Source of the DNA: an uncultured Eubacteriales bacterium | GTDB taxonomy: Bacteria > Bacillota > Clostridia > Oscillospirales > Oscillospiraceae | Reading direction: 5' to 3' | DNA length: 64,000 nucleotides | Assembly (NCBI GenBank): GCA_949293985.1 | Contig: CASFFN010000003.1 | Span: 1 to 64,000 of the forward strand | Part shown: positions 17,261-25,783 of the stretch, piece by piece | Layout of the letters: every line of letters begins with the position of its first letter | Numbering within the stretch: position 1 is the first letter of the stretch | The notes under the pieces: generated by a model | The model's database searches: none | Told to the model about the DNA's origin: nothing | Seen by the model: the letters and a program-made list of their open reading frames with translations, nothing else | Made by a program: the position numbers and the translations under genes

Positions 17261-17695
17261 TTACAGATACCCCTGCATTTGCTGAATATTTTCTTCTTCG
17301 CAGTCCAAAAGTTTCCTGGCCAAAGCGCAAACGGCGGCATCCGAATGACTGTACTGATTCAGGTTTTTGAAGCCTTTTATCATTCCTCGGGTGTTGCCGG
17401 CCACCATCATGGCTGCCGCCTTGGAATCAATATCTCCAAAGCGCAGTCTGGTTTTGGACATGACATTGGAGATATGCTTCATGATTGGATCCAGCTCCTC
17501 TAAAATCCAGTTCCGTTCTCTGGCCAGATCATACGCCTGTTTTTCAATGGCATTATATTCCCGCAGCTGGGAGTGGAGCGCTGTTTTCAAGCTGTCGTTC
17601 AGAGGCCGGCTCATAATGCTGCGGATTCCGGTTTGACCGGCTTGCGTGGTTTTTAAAATAGACGATAGTAAGTCTTTGCTGCCTTTCATTTTCAT
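17261..17695 (-). CDS. Hypothetical all-helical protein (first gene of the cluster)
   Basis: A 144-residue protein predicted to be almost entirely helical, with charged and hydrophobic residues spaced as in a four-helix bundle (for example LREYNAIEKQAYDLARERNW and the following EELDPIMKHI). It contains one cysteine pair region near the end (CALARKLLDCEEEN) but no metal-ligand pattern that I can assign. ATG at 17695 follows AGAGGGG; an ATG two codons on is also possible. It heads the minus-strand set with the SpoIID-like and peptidoglycan-binding genes. Function unknown; a spore-associated role is only suggested by the neighbours. Confidence 0.7.
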   Translation of the reverse strand: MKMKGSKDLLSSILKTTQAGQTGIRSIMSRPLNDSLKTALHSQLREYNAIEKQAYDLARERNWILEELDPIMKHISNVMSKTRLRFGDIDSKAAAMMVAGNTRGMIKGFKNLNQYSHSDAAVCALARKLLDCEEENIQQMQGYL

Positions 17696-17785
17696 CACCC
17701 CTCTTATTATGGCAGAAGGCTTCTATGCTATGCAAAATTTCTGCACCGTTGCATACAATAGTCTTTGAAAGGAATGGGATGGATC

Positions 17786-19606
17786 ATGTGTGCCATAGCG
17801 GGTATCATTGGATTAAATTATGACGAAGAAACCTTGCAGAACATTCTGAAAACCATGGAACGGCGGGGGCCGGATGGTTCCGGAACCTACTGTGTCCCAG
17901 AGGCTGCGCTGCTGCATACCAGGCTGGCGATTATTGACCCACAGGGAGGCAAGCAGCCCATGACGCTGCGATGGGGTGACCAGGACTATACCCTGGTGTA
18001 TAATGGGGAGCTGTATAACACCCGGGAATTGCGGCAGGCGTTGATAGCTGAGGGGCACCAATTTACCGGACATTCCGACACAGAGGTGGTTCTCCATGCC
18101 TATGCAGAATTCGGGGCGGATTGTGTGCACCGGTTCAATGGAATTTTCGCCTTTGCCGTCTGGGAGGAAAAGAATCGAAGGTTGTTTCTTGCCAGGGATC
18201 GGATGGGTGTTAAACCGTTTTTTTACAAGCTGCATGACAACGGCCTGCTGTTCGCCTCGGAAATCAAATCCATTCTGGCTTACCCAACGGTAGAGGCGGA
18301 ACTGGATGGGGAAGGGGTAGCGGAGATTCTTCTCATGGGCCCAGGACGGACCCCGGGCTGCGGCGTATTCCGTGGCATTTGTGAGCTGGAACCCGGCTGC
18401 CGCGGCTGGTACAGCCAAGGGAAGTGGCGGTGGGAACGGTACTGGAAGCTGAAAGACCGGGAGCATACCCAGAACTTTGAAGACACTGTTCAACAGGTGC
18501 GGTTCCTGGTGGTGGATGCCATTCGGCGGCAAATGGTTTCGGATGTTCCCATTGGAACCTTTTTGTCCGGTGGATTGGATTCCAGTATCATTACTGCAAT
18601 CTGCGCAGCGGAAAGGACAAAAGCGGGAGAACCGCTGGACACCTTTTCCGTGGATTATGTGGGAAACGACCGGTTTTTTGTACCCGGGAAATTTCAGCCG
18701 GCGTCAGATAATTCCTACATTCAAATCATGCAGGATTCTCTGAACACCCGTCACCATTGGACGGTGCTGTCCCCGGAAGATTTGGTGGAGGCCGGAAAGG
18801 AAGCGACCATTGCCAGGGATTTGCCGGGAATGGCAGATGTGGATTTTTCCCTGCTGGCATTCTGCAAGGAAATCCGCCCCCATGTAAAGGTGGCCCTTTC
18901 CGGGGAGTGCGCGGACGAAATCTTTGGGGGTTACCCATGGTACCGGGATCCGGAGGTTCGCTCCCGGGAGGGCTTCCCCTGGGCGCAGAATATACGGCAG
19001 CGCAGCGCCCTTCTGTGCCCGGACTTTGCGAAGCAAATCGACCCGGAGGAGTATGTGTCCAGCCGTTACCGGCAAACTCTGTGTGAATGTGACATTCTTC
19101 CGGGAACCAATCCGGAGGAAACGCGAATGAAGCAGATGGTCAATCTGAATTTCCGCTGGTTTATGCAGACCCTTTTGGACAGGAAAGACCGTATGAGTAT
19201 GTTCAGCGGGCTGGAGGTTCGTGTTCCTTTTTGTGACTACCGGATTGCGGAATATCTGTACGGGATACCCTGGCACTTTAAGGATTATCAGGGGATGGAG
19301 AAGGGGCTGCTGCGCTGTGCCGTAGCCGGGCTGCTGCCGGAAGAGGTGAGACTAAGAAAGAAAAGCCCCTATCCCAAAACCTATCATCCGCACTACCTGG
19401 AGCTGGTACAAAAGCGGTTCCGCCAGGTTTTGGATGACCCCCAATCCCCAATATTGCAAATTGTCCGAAAAGACCGGCTTGAGGGGCTAATTACGCAGGA
19501 CTATACTTGGCCCTGGTATGGGCAGCTGATGAAAGCCCCCCAGACCCTCGCCTATATGCTTCAAGTGAATTTCTGGTTGACCCACTACCGGGTAAAGTTG
19601 CGTTAG
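17786..19606 (+). CDS. asnB: Asparagine synthase (glutamine-hydrolysing)
   Basis: A 606-residue AsnB that makes asparagine from aspartate, glutamine and ATP. The ATG at 17786 is required because processing of the initiator Met exposes the nucleophile Cys2 (MCAIAGIIG); the open frame begins seven codons earlier. The N-terminal glutaminase domain has RRGPDGSG, and the synthetase domain has the ATP pyrophosphatase loop LSGGLDSS near 260-267. Length and C-terminal motifs (LEVRVPFCD, KKSPYPKTYHP) are normal. It is divergent from the helical-protein gene and appears monocistronic. Confidence 0.95.
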   Translation: MCAIAGIIGLNYDEETLQNILKTMERRGPDGSGTYCVPEAALLHTRLAIIDPQGGKQPMTLRWGDQDYTLVYNGELYNTRELRQALIAEGHQFTGHSDTEVVLHAYAEFGADCVHRFNGIFAFAVWEEKNRRLFLARDRMGVKPFFYKLHDNGLLFASEIKSILAYPTVEAELDGEGVAEILLMGPGRTPGCGVFRGICELEPGCRGWYSQGKWRWERYWKLKDREHTQNFEDTVQQVRFLVVDAIRRQMVSDVPIGTFLSGGLDSSIITAICAAERTKAGEPLDTFSVDYVGNDRFFVPGKFQPASDNSYIQIMQDSLNTRHHWTVLSPEDLVEAGKEATIARDLPGMADVDFSLLAFCKEIRPHVKVALSGECADEIFGGYPWYRDPEVRSREGFPWAQNIRQRSALLCPDFAKQIDPEEYVSSRYRQTLCECDILPGTNPEETRMKQMVNLNFRWFMQTLLDRKDRMSMFSGLEVRVPFCDYRIAEYLYGIPWHFKDYQGMEKGLLRCAVAGLLPEEVRLRKKSPYPKTYHPHYLELVQKRFRQVLDDPQSPILQIVRKDRLEGLITQDYTWPWYGQLMKAPQTLAYMLQVNFWLTHYRVKLR

Positions 19607-19612
19607 AAACGA

Positions 19613-19641
19613 TTGACGACGGCCTTTGCGTATGATAAAAT
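19613..19641 (+). promoter_or_regulatory. Promoter of pyk
   Basis: TTGACG (19613-19618), 17-base spacer, TAAAAT (19636-19641) with an extended TGA before it. Confidence 0.85.
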
Positions 19642-19680
19642 GATATTAGATTTTTGAAAATTTTTACAAGGGAGTTTTTT

Positions 19681-21093
19681 ATGAGAAAAACGAAGATTAT
19701 TTGCACCATTGGCCCGTCCAGCCTGAACGAAGAAACCCTGACCAAAATGTGCCAGGCCGGCATGGATGTGGCAAGACTGAATTTTTCCCACGGCGACCAT
19801 GCAGAGCAGAAGCAGAAGATTGATTTGATCAAGAAAGTCCGGGAAAAGCTCCATGTGCCCCTTGCCATGATGTTGGATACCAAGGGCCCTGAGTATCGAA
19901 TCGGCACTTTCAAGGACGGCAGCGTTACCCTCAAGGACGGCGATACCTTTATTTTCACCACCGAGGCGGTGGAAGGGGATCAGACCAGAGTTTCCGTAAG
20001 CTACAAGGATTTGATTAAGAATCTGAAGGTGGGCGACCGGATTCTGGTGAATAATGGCCTTGTGACCTTTGACGTGAAGGAGCTCAAGGGCAACGACGCC
20101 ATCTGTACCGTAGTCGATGGGGGTGTGTTGAGCAACAAAAAGAGTATGTGCTTCCCCAACAAGGTAATGACCGGCCCGTACCTTTCCGAACAGGATAAAA
20201 AGGATATTCTCTTTGGTATTCAGAACGATGTGGATTTCGTAGCCGCTTCCTTTGTATCCACCAAAGAGGATGTGGTGCAGCTTCGGAAGTTCCTGAACGC
20301 CAACGGCGGCGAGCAGATTGAAATTATTGCCAAGATTGAAAACCGCTCCGGCATTGAGAATGTGGAGAAGATTTGCGAAGCCTGCGAGGGCATTATGATT
20401 GCCAGAGGCGACCTGGGCGTGGAAATCCCCTTTGCTGAGGTTCCGGCGGTTCAGAAGAACCTGATTCGCAAGTGCCGTCTGCTGGGCGTCCGGGTGATTA
20501 CCGCAACAGAGATGCTGGAAACCATGATTTACAATCCCAGACCCACCAGAGCCGAAATCTCCGATGTGGCCAATGCGGTTTATGACGGAACCTCTGCCAT
20601 TATGCTCTCCGGAGAAACCGCTGCGGGTAAATATCCTGCGGAGGCGGTTCGGGTTATGGCGGAAATCGCTCAGTACACGGAGGAGCACACCGGCTATCGA
20701 ACCCGCTTCCTGAAGGAGGATTTCCACATTTACAGCAATCTGGACGCTATCTCTCATGCCACCTGTACCATGGCTATCGATGTGAAGGCAAAGGGGATTG
20801 TGGTTTGTTCTACCTCCGGCGTTACCGCCCGGATGGTCAGCCGGTTCCGTTCCCCTGTGGACATTGTGGGCATGACCACCAATGTGAAAGTGTGGCGGAA
20901 GCTGGCGCTGAGCTGGGGTGTAACCCCGGTGTTGGCGGAGGAATTCACCTCTATGGATGTGATGTTCTATCACGCCATGGCCTGTGCCAAGGAAAAATTC
21001 CATCTGCAGCCCGGCGACAGCGTGGTGCTGACCGGCGGCCCCATTAACGGCCGCACCGGAAATACCAACACCATTAAGGTGGAAACCGTTTGA
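19681..21093 (+). CDS. pyk: Pyruvate kinase
   Basis: A 470-residue pyruvate kinase, which makes ATP and pyruvate from phosphoenolpyruvate. The KIICTIGPSS N-terminus, the MLDTKGPEYRIG substrate loop, the AKIENRSGIENV lysine region, ARGDLGVEIPF, and NPRPTRAEISDVANAV followed by the SGETAAGKYP allosteric-domain boundary are all visible. The extra C-terminal PEP-utiliser domain found in some Bacilli is absent. ATG at 19681 has AAGGGAG upstream; an earlier in-frame start would add nine odd residues. It has its own promoter. Confidence 0.96.
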   Translation: MRKTKIICTIGPSSLNEETLTKMCQAGMDVARLNFSHGDHAEQKQKIDLIKKVREKLHVPLAMMLDTKGPEYRIGTFKDGSVTLKDGDTFIFTTEAVEGDQTRVSVSYKDLIKNLKVGDRILVNNGLVTFDVKELKGNDAICTVVDGGVLSNKKSMCFPNKVMTGPYLSEQDKKDILFGIQNDVDFVAASFVSTKEDVVQLRKFLNANGGEQIEIIAKIENRSGIENVEKICEACEGIMIARGDLGVEIPFAEVPAVQKNLIRKCRLLGVRVITATEMLETMIYNPRPTRAEISDVANAVYDGTSAIMLSGETAAGKYPAEAVRVMAEIAQYTEEHTGYRTRFLKEDFHIYSNLDAISHATCTMAIDVKAKGIVVCSTSGVTARMVSRFRSPVDIVGMTTNVKVWRKLALSWGVTPVLAEEFTSMDVMFYHAMACAKEKFHLQPGDSVVLTGGPINGRTGNTNTIKVETV

Positions 21094-21100
21094 TAACCGC

Positions 21101-21132
21101 AAGTGCCTGGTGGCTCACGCTGCCAGGCACTT
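21101..21132 (+). terminator. Probable terminator after pyk
   Basis: Stem AAGTGCCTGG (21101-21110) with CCAGGCACTT (21123-21132) and a twelve-base loop; the T-run after it is weak. Confidence 0.6.
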
Positions 21133-21211
21133 CCATTTACTGGGATTTTTCCTAAAATAATACGCTTAAATGTGATTGGTTTGTGAAAACAACCAAAAAT
21201 AAAACTGGGGA

Positions 21212-21240
21212 TTGTATTTATTCTACAACGATGGTAGGAT
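21212..21240 (+). promoter_or_regulatory. Promoter of the phosphoglycerate mutase-serC-serA operon
   Basis: TTGTAT (21212-21217), 17-base spacer, TAGGAT (21235-21240) with extended TGG. Confidence 0.55.
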
Positions 21241-21286
21241 ATATAAAAACATCTGTTCATATAGGAAAGACACAATCCGCAAGGGG

Positions 21287-22495
21287 ATGGAAGAATTGAA
21301 ATATATCATCGTGTTGGGCGACGGAATGTCGGGCTTACCTTTAGAGGCGTTAGGTGGGCAAACTACCCTGGAATACGCCAGAACTCCGGCTATGGATTTG
21401 CTGGCGGGAAAAGGTGAGGTGGGGCTTGCCTGCATGGTACCGCCGGATATGAAGCCGGGCAGCGATGTGGCAAACCTTTCCGTTCTGGGATATGACCCGG
21501 CCAAGTGCTATACCGGTCGTTCTCCCCTGGAGGCTCTGAGCATAGGCGTTCCTATGGAGGCTTCAGACGCGATCTACCGGTGCAACCTGGTAACCCTGAC
21601 TGAGGAAGAACCTTACCCCCAAAAACGGATTCTGGACCATAGCGCAGATGAAATCTCCACCCAGGAGGCGGCCCAGCTGATACAGGCCGTGAATGATGAA
21701 TTTTCCAGTGAAACCCTGCGCTTTTATGCCGGTACCAGCTACCGCCACATTGCGGTATGGAAAAATGGCACCATTCTGGATATGGAAGCCCCCCATGACC
21801 ATTTGGGCGAGATGATTGAGAATTATTTGCCCCAGCATAAAATGTTCCGGGAGATTATGGAGAGAAGCTATGCGGTCCTTAACACCCACCCCATAAACCT
21901 GCGGCGGGCAAAAGAGGGAAAGCGAAAGGCCAACTCCCTTTGGTTCTGGGGTGGAGGTGTGCGACCGGAATTGGAGAACTTTTATGCCAAAACCGGACTT
22001 CACGGTGCCATGATTTCTGCGGTAGACTTGCTGAAAGGAATTGCAGTGGGTACCGGTATGGAGGTAATCACCGTGCTGGGGGCTAATGGTTCTTTGGATA
22101 CCAATTACGCCGGCAAGGCAGCAGCCGGGTTGGATGCACTGCTGAATCGGGATATGGACCTGGTATTTATCCATGTGGAAGCGCCGGATGAAATGGGACA
22201 TCAGGGGAGCGTCCCCCACAAGATTCAATCCATTGAGGAAATAGACAGAAAAATTGTTGGCCCTATGTACGAAGCTATGCAGGCTTCCGGTATTCCTTTC
22301 CGTATGCTGGTGCTGCCGGATCATCCAACTCCCATTTCTTTACGCACCCATACCAAGGAGCCGGTACCGTATGTGCTGTATGACAGCACCCGGGAGAGAA
22401 AGAAAATCGGCTGCTATAATGAAAAAGAGGGAGAGGCTTCCGGGATTTATTTCTCCGATGGCTTCCGCCTGATGGAACGATTGATAGAAGGGTAG
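21287..22495 (+). CDS. Cofactor-independent phosphoglycerate mutase family protein (ApgM type)
   Basis: A 402-residue member of the archaeal-type cofactor-independent phosphoglycerate mutase branch of the alkaline phosphatase superfamily. Visible blocks are IIVLGDGMSG at the N-terminus, KPGSDVANLSVLGYDP, YTGRSPLEA, the HVEAPDEMGHQG metal region and LPDHPTPISLRTHT. Clostridia often use this family either as glycolytic mutase or as a proposed homoserine kinase. Here it is followed at once by serC and serA, so a role feeding the phosphoserine pathway is possible. ATG at 21287 is poorly spaced from the AAGGGG beside it; a TTG four codons later is an alternative start. Confidence 0.85.
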   Translation: MEELKYIIVLGDGMSGLPLEALGGQTTLEYARTPAMDLLAGKGEVGLACMVPPDMKPGSDVANLSVLGYDPAKCYTGRSPLEALSIGVPMEASDAIYRCNLVTLTEEEPYPQKRILDHSADEISTQEAAQLIQAVNDEFSSETLRFYAGTSYRHIAVWKNGTILDMEAPHDHLGEMIENYLPQHKMFREIMERSYAVLNTHPINLRRAKEGKRKANSLWFWGGGVRPELENFYAKTGLHGAMISAVDLLKGIAVGTGMEVITVLGANGSLDTNYAGKAAAGLDALLNRDMDLVFIHVEAPDEMGHQGSVPHKIQSIEEIDRKIVGPMYEAMQASGIPFRMLVLPDHPTPISLRTHTKEPVPYVLYDSTRERKKIGCYNEKEGEASGIYFSDGFRLMERLIEG

Positions 22496-22503
22496 GGATT
22501 ATT

Positions 22504-23586
22504 ATGGGGAGAGTTTTTAACTTTTCCGCCGGACCGGCCATGCTGCCGGAACCGGTATTGCAGGAAGCGGCACAGGAGATGCTGGACTATCGGGGAACGG
22601 GTATGTCCGTAATGGAAATGAGCCACCGCTCCAAAGCATATCAGGCCATTATCGATGCGGCAGAGGCGGATTTGCGGGATTTGATGTGTATTCCTCAAAA
22701 CTATAAGGTGCTGTTTCTTCAGGGCGGCGCCTCCCAGCAGTTTGCTATGATTCCCATGAATCTGATGAAAAATGGGGTAGCGGATTATATTGTCACCGGT
22801 CAGTGGGCGAAGAAAGCCTGTCAGGAGGCAAAGAAGTATGGGACTGTGAATGTAATCGCTTCTTCCGAAGACGAGAACTTTTCCTATATTCCTGACTGCC
22901 GGGATCTTCCGGTTACTCCCGATTCGGACTATGTGTACATCTGTGAAAACAATACCATTTACGGAACCAAATTCAAAGAACTGCCCAATACCAAGGGGAA
23001 AGTGCTGGTGTCGGATGTATCCTCCTGCTTCCTCTCGGAGCCGGTGGATGTGAACCAATACGGTCTGCTCTACGGCGGCGTCCAGAAGAATATCGGCCCT
23101 GCCGGTGTGGTGATTGTCATTATCCGGGAAGATTTGATTTCGGATGAGGTTCCGTCTTTTGTGCCTACCATGCTCCGATATTCCGTCCACGCAGAAAACG
23201 GATCCATGTATAACACACCGCCTACCTACGGCATTTACATCTGCGGCAAGGTGTTCCAGTGGCTGAAACAAACCGGCGGTCTGGAGGCAATGGCGGAGAG
23301 AAACCGGGAAAAAGCCGCTATTTTGTACGATTTTTTGGATAACAGTAAATTGTTCCGGGGGACGGTACGAAAAGTTGACCGCTCCTTGATGAATGTGCCG
23401 TTTGTCACAGGAAGCCAGGAACTGGATGCCCGCTTTGTGAAAGAGGCGGAGGCAGCCGGGCTGGTTAATCTGAAGGGACACCGCTCCGTGGGCGGAATGC
23501 GCGCCAGCCTCTATAACGCCATGCCCAAAGAAGGCGTGGAGGCGCTGGTTTCCTTTATGAAATCCTTCGAGCGTGAAAACGGATAA
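22504..23586 (+). CDS. serC: Phosphoserine aminotransferase
   Basis: A 360-residue class V aminotransferase that makes O-phosphoserine from 3-phosphohydroxypyruvate and glutamate. The FNFSAGPAMLPEPVL N-terminus, MSHRSK, and the PLP lysine in GGVQKNIGPAG (about Lys195) are diagnostic, and HRSVGGMRASLYNAMP at the C-terminus supplies phosphate-binding residues. It starts eight bases after the mutase gene and is followed 14 bases later by serA, so the two serine biosynthesis steps are co-transcribed. Confidence 0.96.
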   Translation: MGRVFNFSAGPAMLPEPVLQEAAQEMLDYRGTGMSVMEMSHRSKAYQAIIDAAEADLRDLMCIPQNYKVLFLQGGASQQFAMIPMNLMKNGVADYIVTGQWAKKACQEAKKYGTVNVIASSEDENFSYIPDCRDLPVTPDSDYVYICENNTIYGTKFKELPNTKGKVLVSDVSSCFLSEPVDVNQYGLLYGGVQKNIGPAGVVIVIIREDLISDEVPSFVPTMLRYSVHAENGSMYNTPPTYGIYICGKVFQWLKQTGGLEAMAERNREKAAILYDFLDNSKLFRGTVRKVDRSLMNVPFVTGSQELDARFVKEAEAAGLVNLKGHRSVGGMRASLYNAMPKEGVEALVSFMKSFERENG

Positions 23587-23600
23587 AAGGGGGAGTCGCC

Positions 23601-24764
23601 ATGTATCAAATTCACTGCCTGAATCAAATCTCTTCCAAGGGAACGGATTTGCTCACCCGGGACTATACCCAGACACCGGCGGCAGAAGCTGCCCAGGCAA
23701 TTCTGGTGCGCAGTGCAGCTATGCACGATATGGTGTTTTCCGACCAGCTGCTGGCCATTGCCCGAGCCGGTGCGGGGGTGAACAATATCCCCCTGGAAAA
23801 GGCGGCGCAGCAAGGAATTGTGGTGTTCAACACCCCCGGAGCCAACGCCAACAGCGTGGTGGAGCTGTGTCTATGCGGAATGCTTTTGGGCAGCCGGGAT
23901 GTGGTGGATGGCATTAACTGGGTTCAGTCCATCAATGACCAGGATGACATTGCCAAGAAAGTGGAAAAGGGCAAGTCCAAATTTGCCGGCCATGAGCTGG
24001 CGGGGAAGTCTTTGGGGGTCATCGGCCTGGGAGCCGTGGGCGGCCCGGTAGCCAACGCCGCCAGACGGCTGGGAATGACCGTATACGGCTGCGACCCCTT
24101 TATCTCCATTGATGCAGCCTGGCATTTGGACAGCCACATTATCAAGGTAAACTCCCGGGATGAGATTTACCAAAAATGCGATATGATTACCCTCCATACC
24201 CCCTTGCTTCCCGACACCACCAAGATGATTAACCGGGAGTCCCTGGGGAAAATGAAGGACGGTGTGGTGATTCTGAACTTTGCCCGGGATTTGCTGGTTG
24301 ACGATGAGGCCATGGAAGAAGCACTCCGGTCCGGCAAGGTGCGGCGGTACATCACCGATTTCCCCAATCAGAAGACGGCCTCCATGGCTGGCGTGATTGC
24401 CATTCCCCATTTGGGCGCATCTACCCAGGAATCGGAGGATAAATGCGCCATGATGGCAGTGCGTCAGGTGATGGATTATCTGGAAAACGGCAATATCGTC
24501 AACAGTGTCAACTATCCCAACTGCGACATGGGCGTATGTACCAAGCCCGGTCGACTGGTGATTCTTCACAGGAATATTCCCAATTCTCTGGGCCAGTTTA
24601 CCTCCGCCGTAGCAAAGCGGAACATCAATATCTCCGACCTGATGAACCGGAGCCGTGGTGCCTTTGCCTGCACAATTTTGGATTTGGACACCACCACCCC
24701 ACAGGAACTGGTGGAGGACCTCCAAAAAGTGGATGGCGTATTGCGGGTAAGAAGAATCCGATAA
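23601..24764 (+). CDS. serA: D-3-phosphoglycerate dehydrogenase family protein
   Basis: A 387-residue D-isomer-specific 2-hydroxyacid dehydrogenase, the first step of serine synthesis. The NAD-binding loop GVIGLGAVGGPVANAA lies near 138-153, with NFARDLLVDD and the catalytic IPHLGAST segment after it. A C-terminal ACT-like domain (about 315-387, RNIPNSLGQFTSAVAKRNIN) suggests feedback by serine. It is of the short type without an intervening domain. GGGGGAG precedes the ATG. Adjacent serC supports the function. Confidence 0.93.
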   Translation: MYQIHCLNQISSKGTDLLTRDYTQTPAAEAAQAILVRSAAMHDMVFSDQLLAIARAGAGVNNIPLEKAAQQGIVVFNTPGANANSVVELCLCGMLLGSRDVVDGINWVQSINDQDDIAKKVEKGKSKFAGHELAGKSLGVIGLGAVGGPVANAARRLGMTVYGCDPFISIDAAWHLDSHIIKVNSRDEIYQKCDMITLHTPLLPDTTKMINRESLGKMKDGVVILNFARDLLVDDEAMEEALRSGKVRRYITDFPNQKTASMAGVIAIPHLGASTQESEDKCAMMAVRQVMDYLENGNIVNSVNYPNCDMGVCTKPGRLVILHRNIPNSLGQFTSAVAKRNINISDLMNRSRGAFACTILDLDTTTPQELVEDLQKVDGVLRVRRIR

Positions 24765-24766
24765 AG

Positions 24767-24800
24767 AAAAATGAGCGCTGCATCGTCAGCGCTCATTTTT
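24767..24800 (+). terminator. Terminator after serA
   Basis: A-run, a stem of about ten pairs (ATGAGCGCTG with CAGCGCTCAT) and five T residues. Confidence 0.9.
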
Positions 24801-24801
24801 G

Positions 24802-24830
24802 TTGCACTTTTCCGGATTCTTTGCTATAAT
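24802..24830 (+). promoter_or_regulatory. Promoter of the MoxR-CoxE pair
   Basis: TTGCAC (24802-24807), 17-base spacer and perfect TATAAT (24825-24830) with extended TGC. Confidence 0.8.
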
Positions 24831-24886
24831 AGCACCAAAAATCCAGGTGATAACCGGGATATGTCAGGAAAGACGGGTAAAATCAT

Positions 24887-25783
24887 ATGAATTTAGCAGA
24901 ATTAAAAAATAAAATGGATCAAGCCCATTATATTTATGATGATACGTTGGCAACGGTTCTGGCTGTGGCTCTGGAACTGGGCAGACCGCTGCTCATCGAA
25001 GGTGCTGCGGGTGTGGGCAAGACGGAGATTGCCAAGGTTATGGCCTCCGCTCTGGACCGGGATTTGGTCCGCCTTCAATGCTATGAAGGGCTGGACGAAA
25101 GCAAAGCTCTCTATGAGTGGAACTATCAGAAGCAGCTGCTTTCCATTCAGGTGAATATGGCATCCCAGGACCGGGAATCCCTCACCCAAAGCCTGTTTAC
25201 GGATGCGTATCTGTTGGAGCGGCCCCTGCTGAAATCCATTCGCTCCGAAAAGCCGGTGGTGCTGCTGATTGACGAAATTGACAAGGCCGATGAGGAGTTT
25301 GAGGCGTTTTTGCTGGAGCTCCTGTCCGAGATGCAGGTGACCATCCCGGAGGTGGGAACCATCCGGGCCAAAACCATTCCCTTTGTCATTCTTACCTCCA
25401 ACCGGGCAAGGCCTTTGTCGGAAGCGCTGCGCCGCCGGTGTGCCTATTTGTATATCCAATACCCGGATATGGAGAAAGAGCTGGCCATTCTCCGGGCGAA
25501 GCTTCCCCATGTGGACGACCGCCTGTGCGCCCAGGTTGCCTTGGCGGTACAGAAGCTGCGGAGCAATGAGACCATCCTGAAAAAACCCTCCATAGCGGAG
25601 ACTCTGGACTGGGCGGCCGCTTTGGATGCATTAGGAATCCGTGAGCTGACACCGGATGCACTCCGTTCCACTGCGGGCTTCATCCTGAAAAACAGCGAAG
25701 ATTTGGCGGCCTTGCAGGAAATGGAGGAGGAAGGCCACCACTGTGCATGCGGCGGAAACTGCGGGGAACATTCTCATGGATAA
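24887..25783 (+). CDS. MoxR-family AAA ATPase
   Basis: A 298-residue AAA+ ATPase of the MoxR/CoxD group, chaperone-like ATPases that usually work with a VWA-domain partner to mature or insert metal into a client enzyme. Walker A is GAAGVGKT at 39-46, Walker B is VLLIDEID near 124-131, and sensor 1 is in FVILTSNRARP. The C-terminus ends in a Cys/His-rich tail (HHCACGGNCGEHSHG). The next gene is its expected CoxE-type partner and overlaps by eight bases. No client gene is adjacent, so the target is unknown. Confidence 0.88.
   Translation: MNLAELKNKMDQAHYIYDDTLATVLAVALELGRPLLIEGAAGVGKTEIAKVMASALDRDLVRLQCYEGLDESKALYEWNYQKQLLSIQVNMASQDRESLTQSLFTDAYLLERPLLKSIRSEKPVVLLIDEIDKADEEFEAFLLELLSEMQVTIPEVGTIRAKTIPFVILTSNRARPLSEALRRRCAYLYIQYPDMEKELAILRAKLPHVDDRLCAQVALAVQKLRSNETILKKPSIAETLDWAAALDALGIRELTPDALRSTAGFILKNSEDLAALQEMEEEGHHCACGGNCGEHSHG

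Noticed and set aside
17705..17735. TGCATA-N17-CATAATA, a forespore sigma-G-like promoter before the helical-protein gene
   Set aside because: The start site would lie at the start codon and remove the ribosome site; tempting because of the spore-like cluster but not consistent.
19603..21102. Long open frame (499 codons) on the minus strand opposite pyk
   Set aside because: It mirrors the pyruvate kinase gene, is rich in His, Gly and Gln as expected from antisense of a biased gene, and has no ribosome site or family resemblance.
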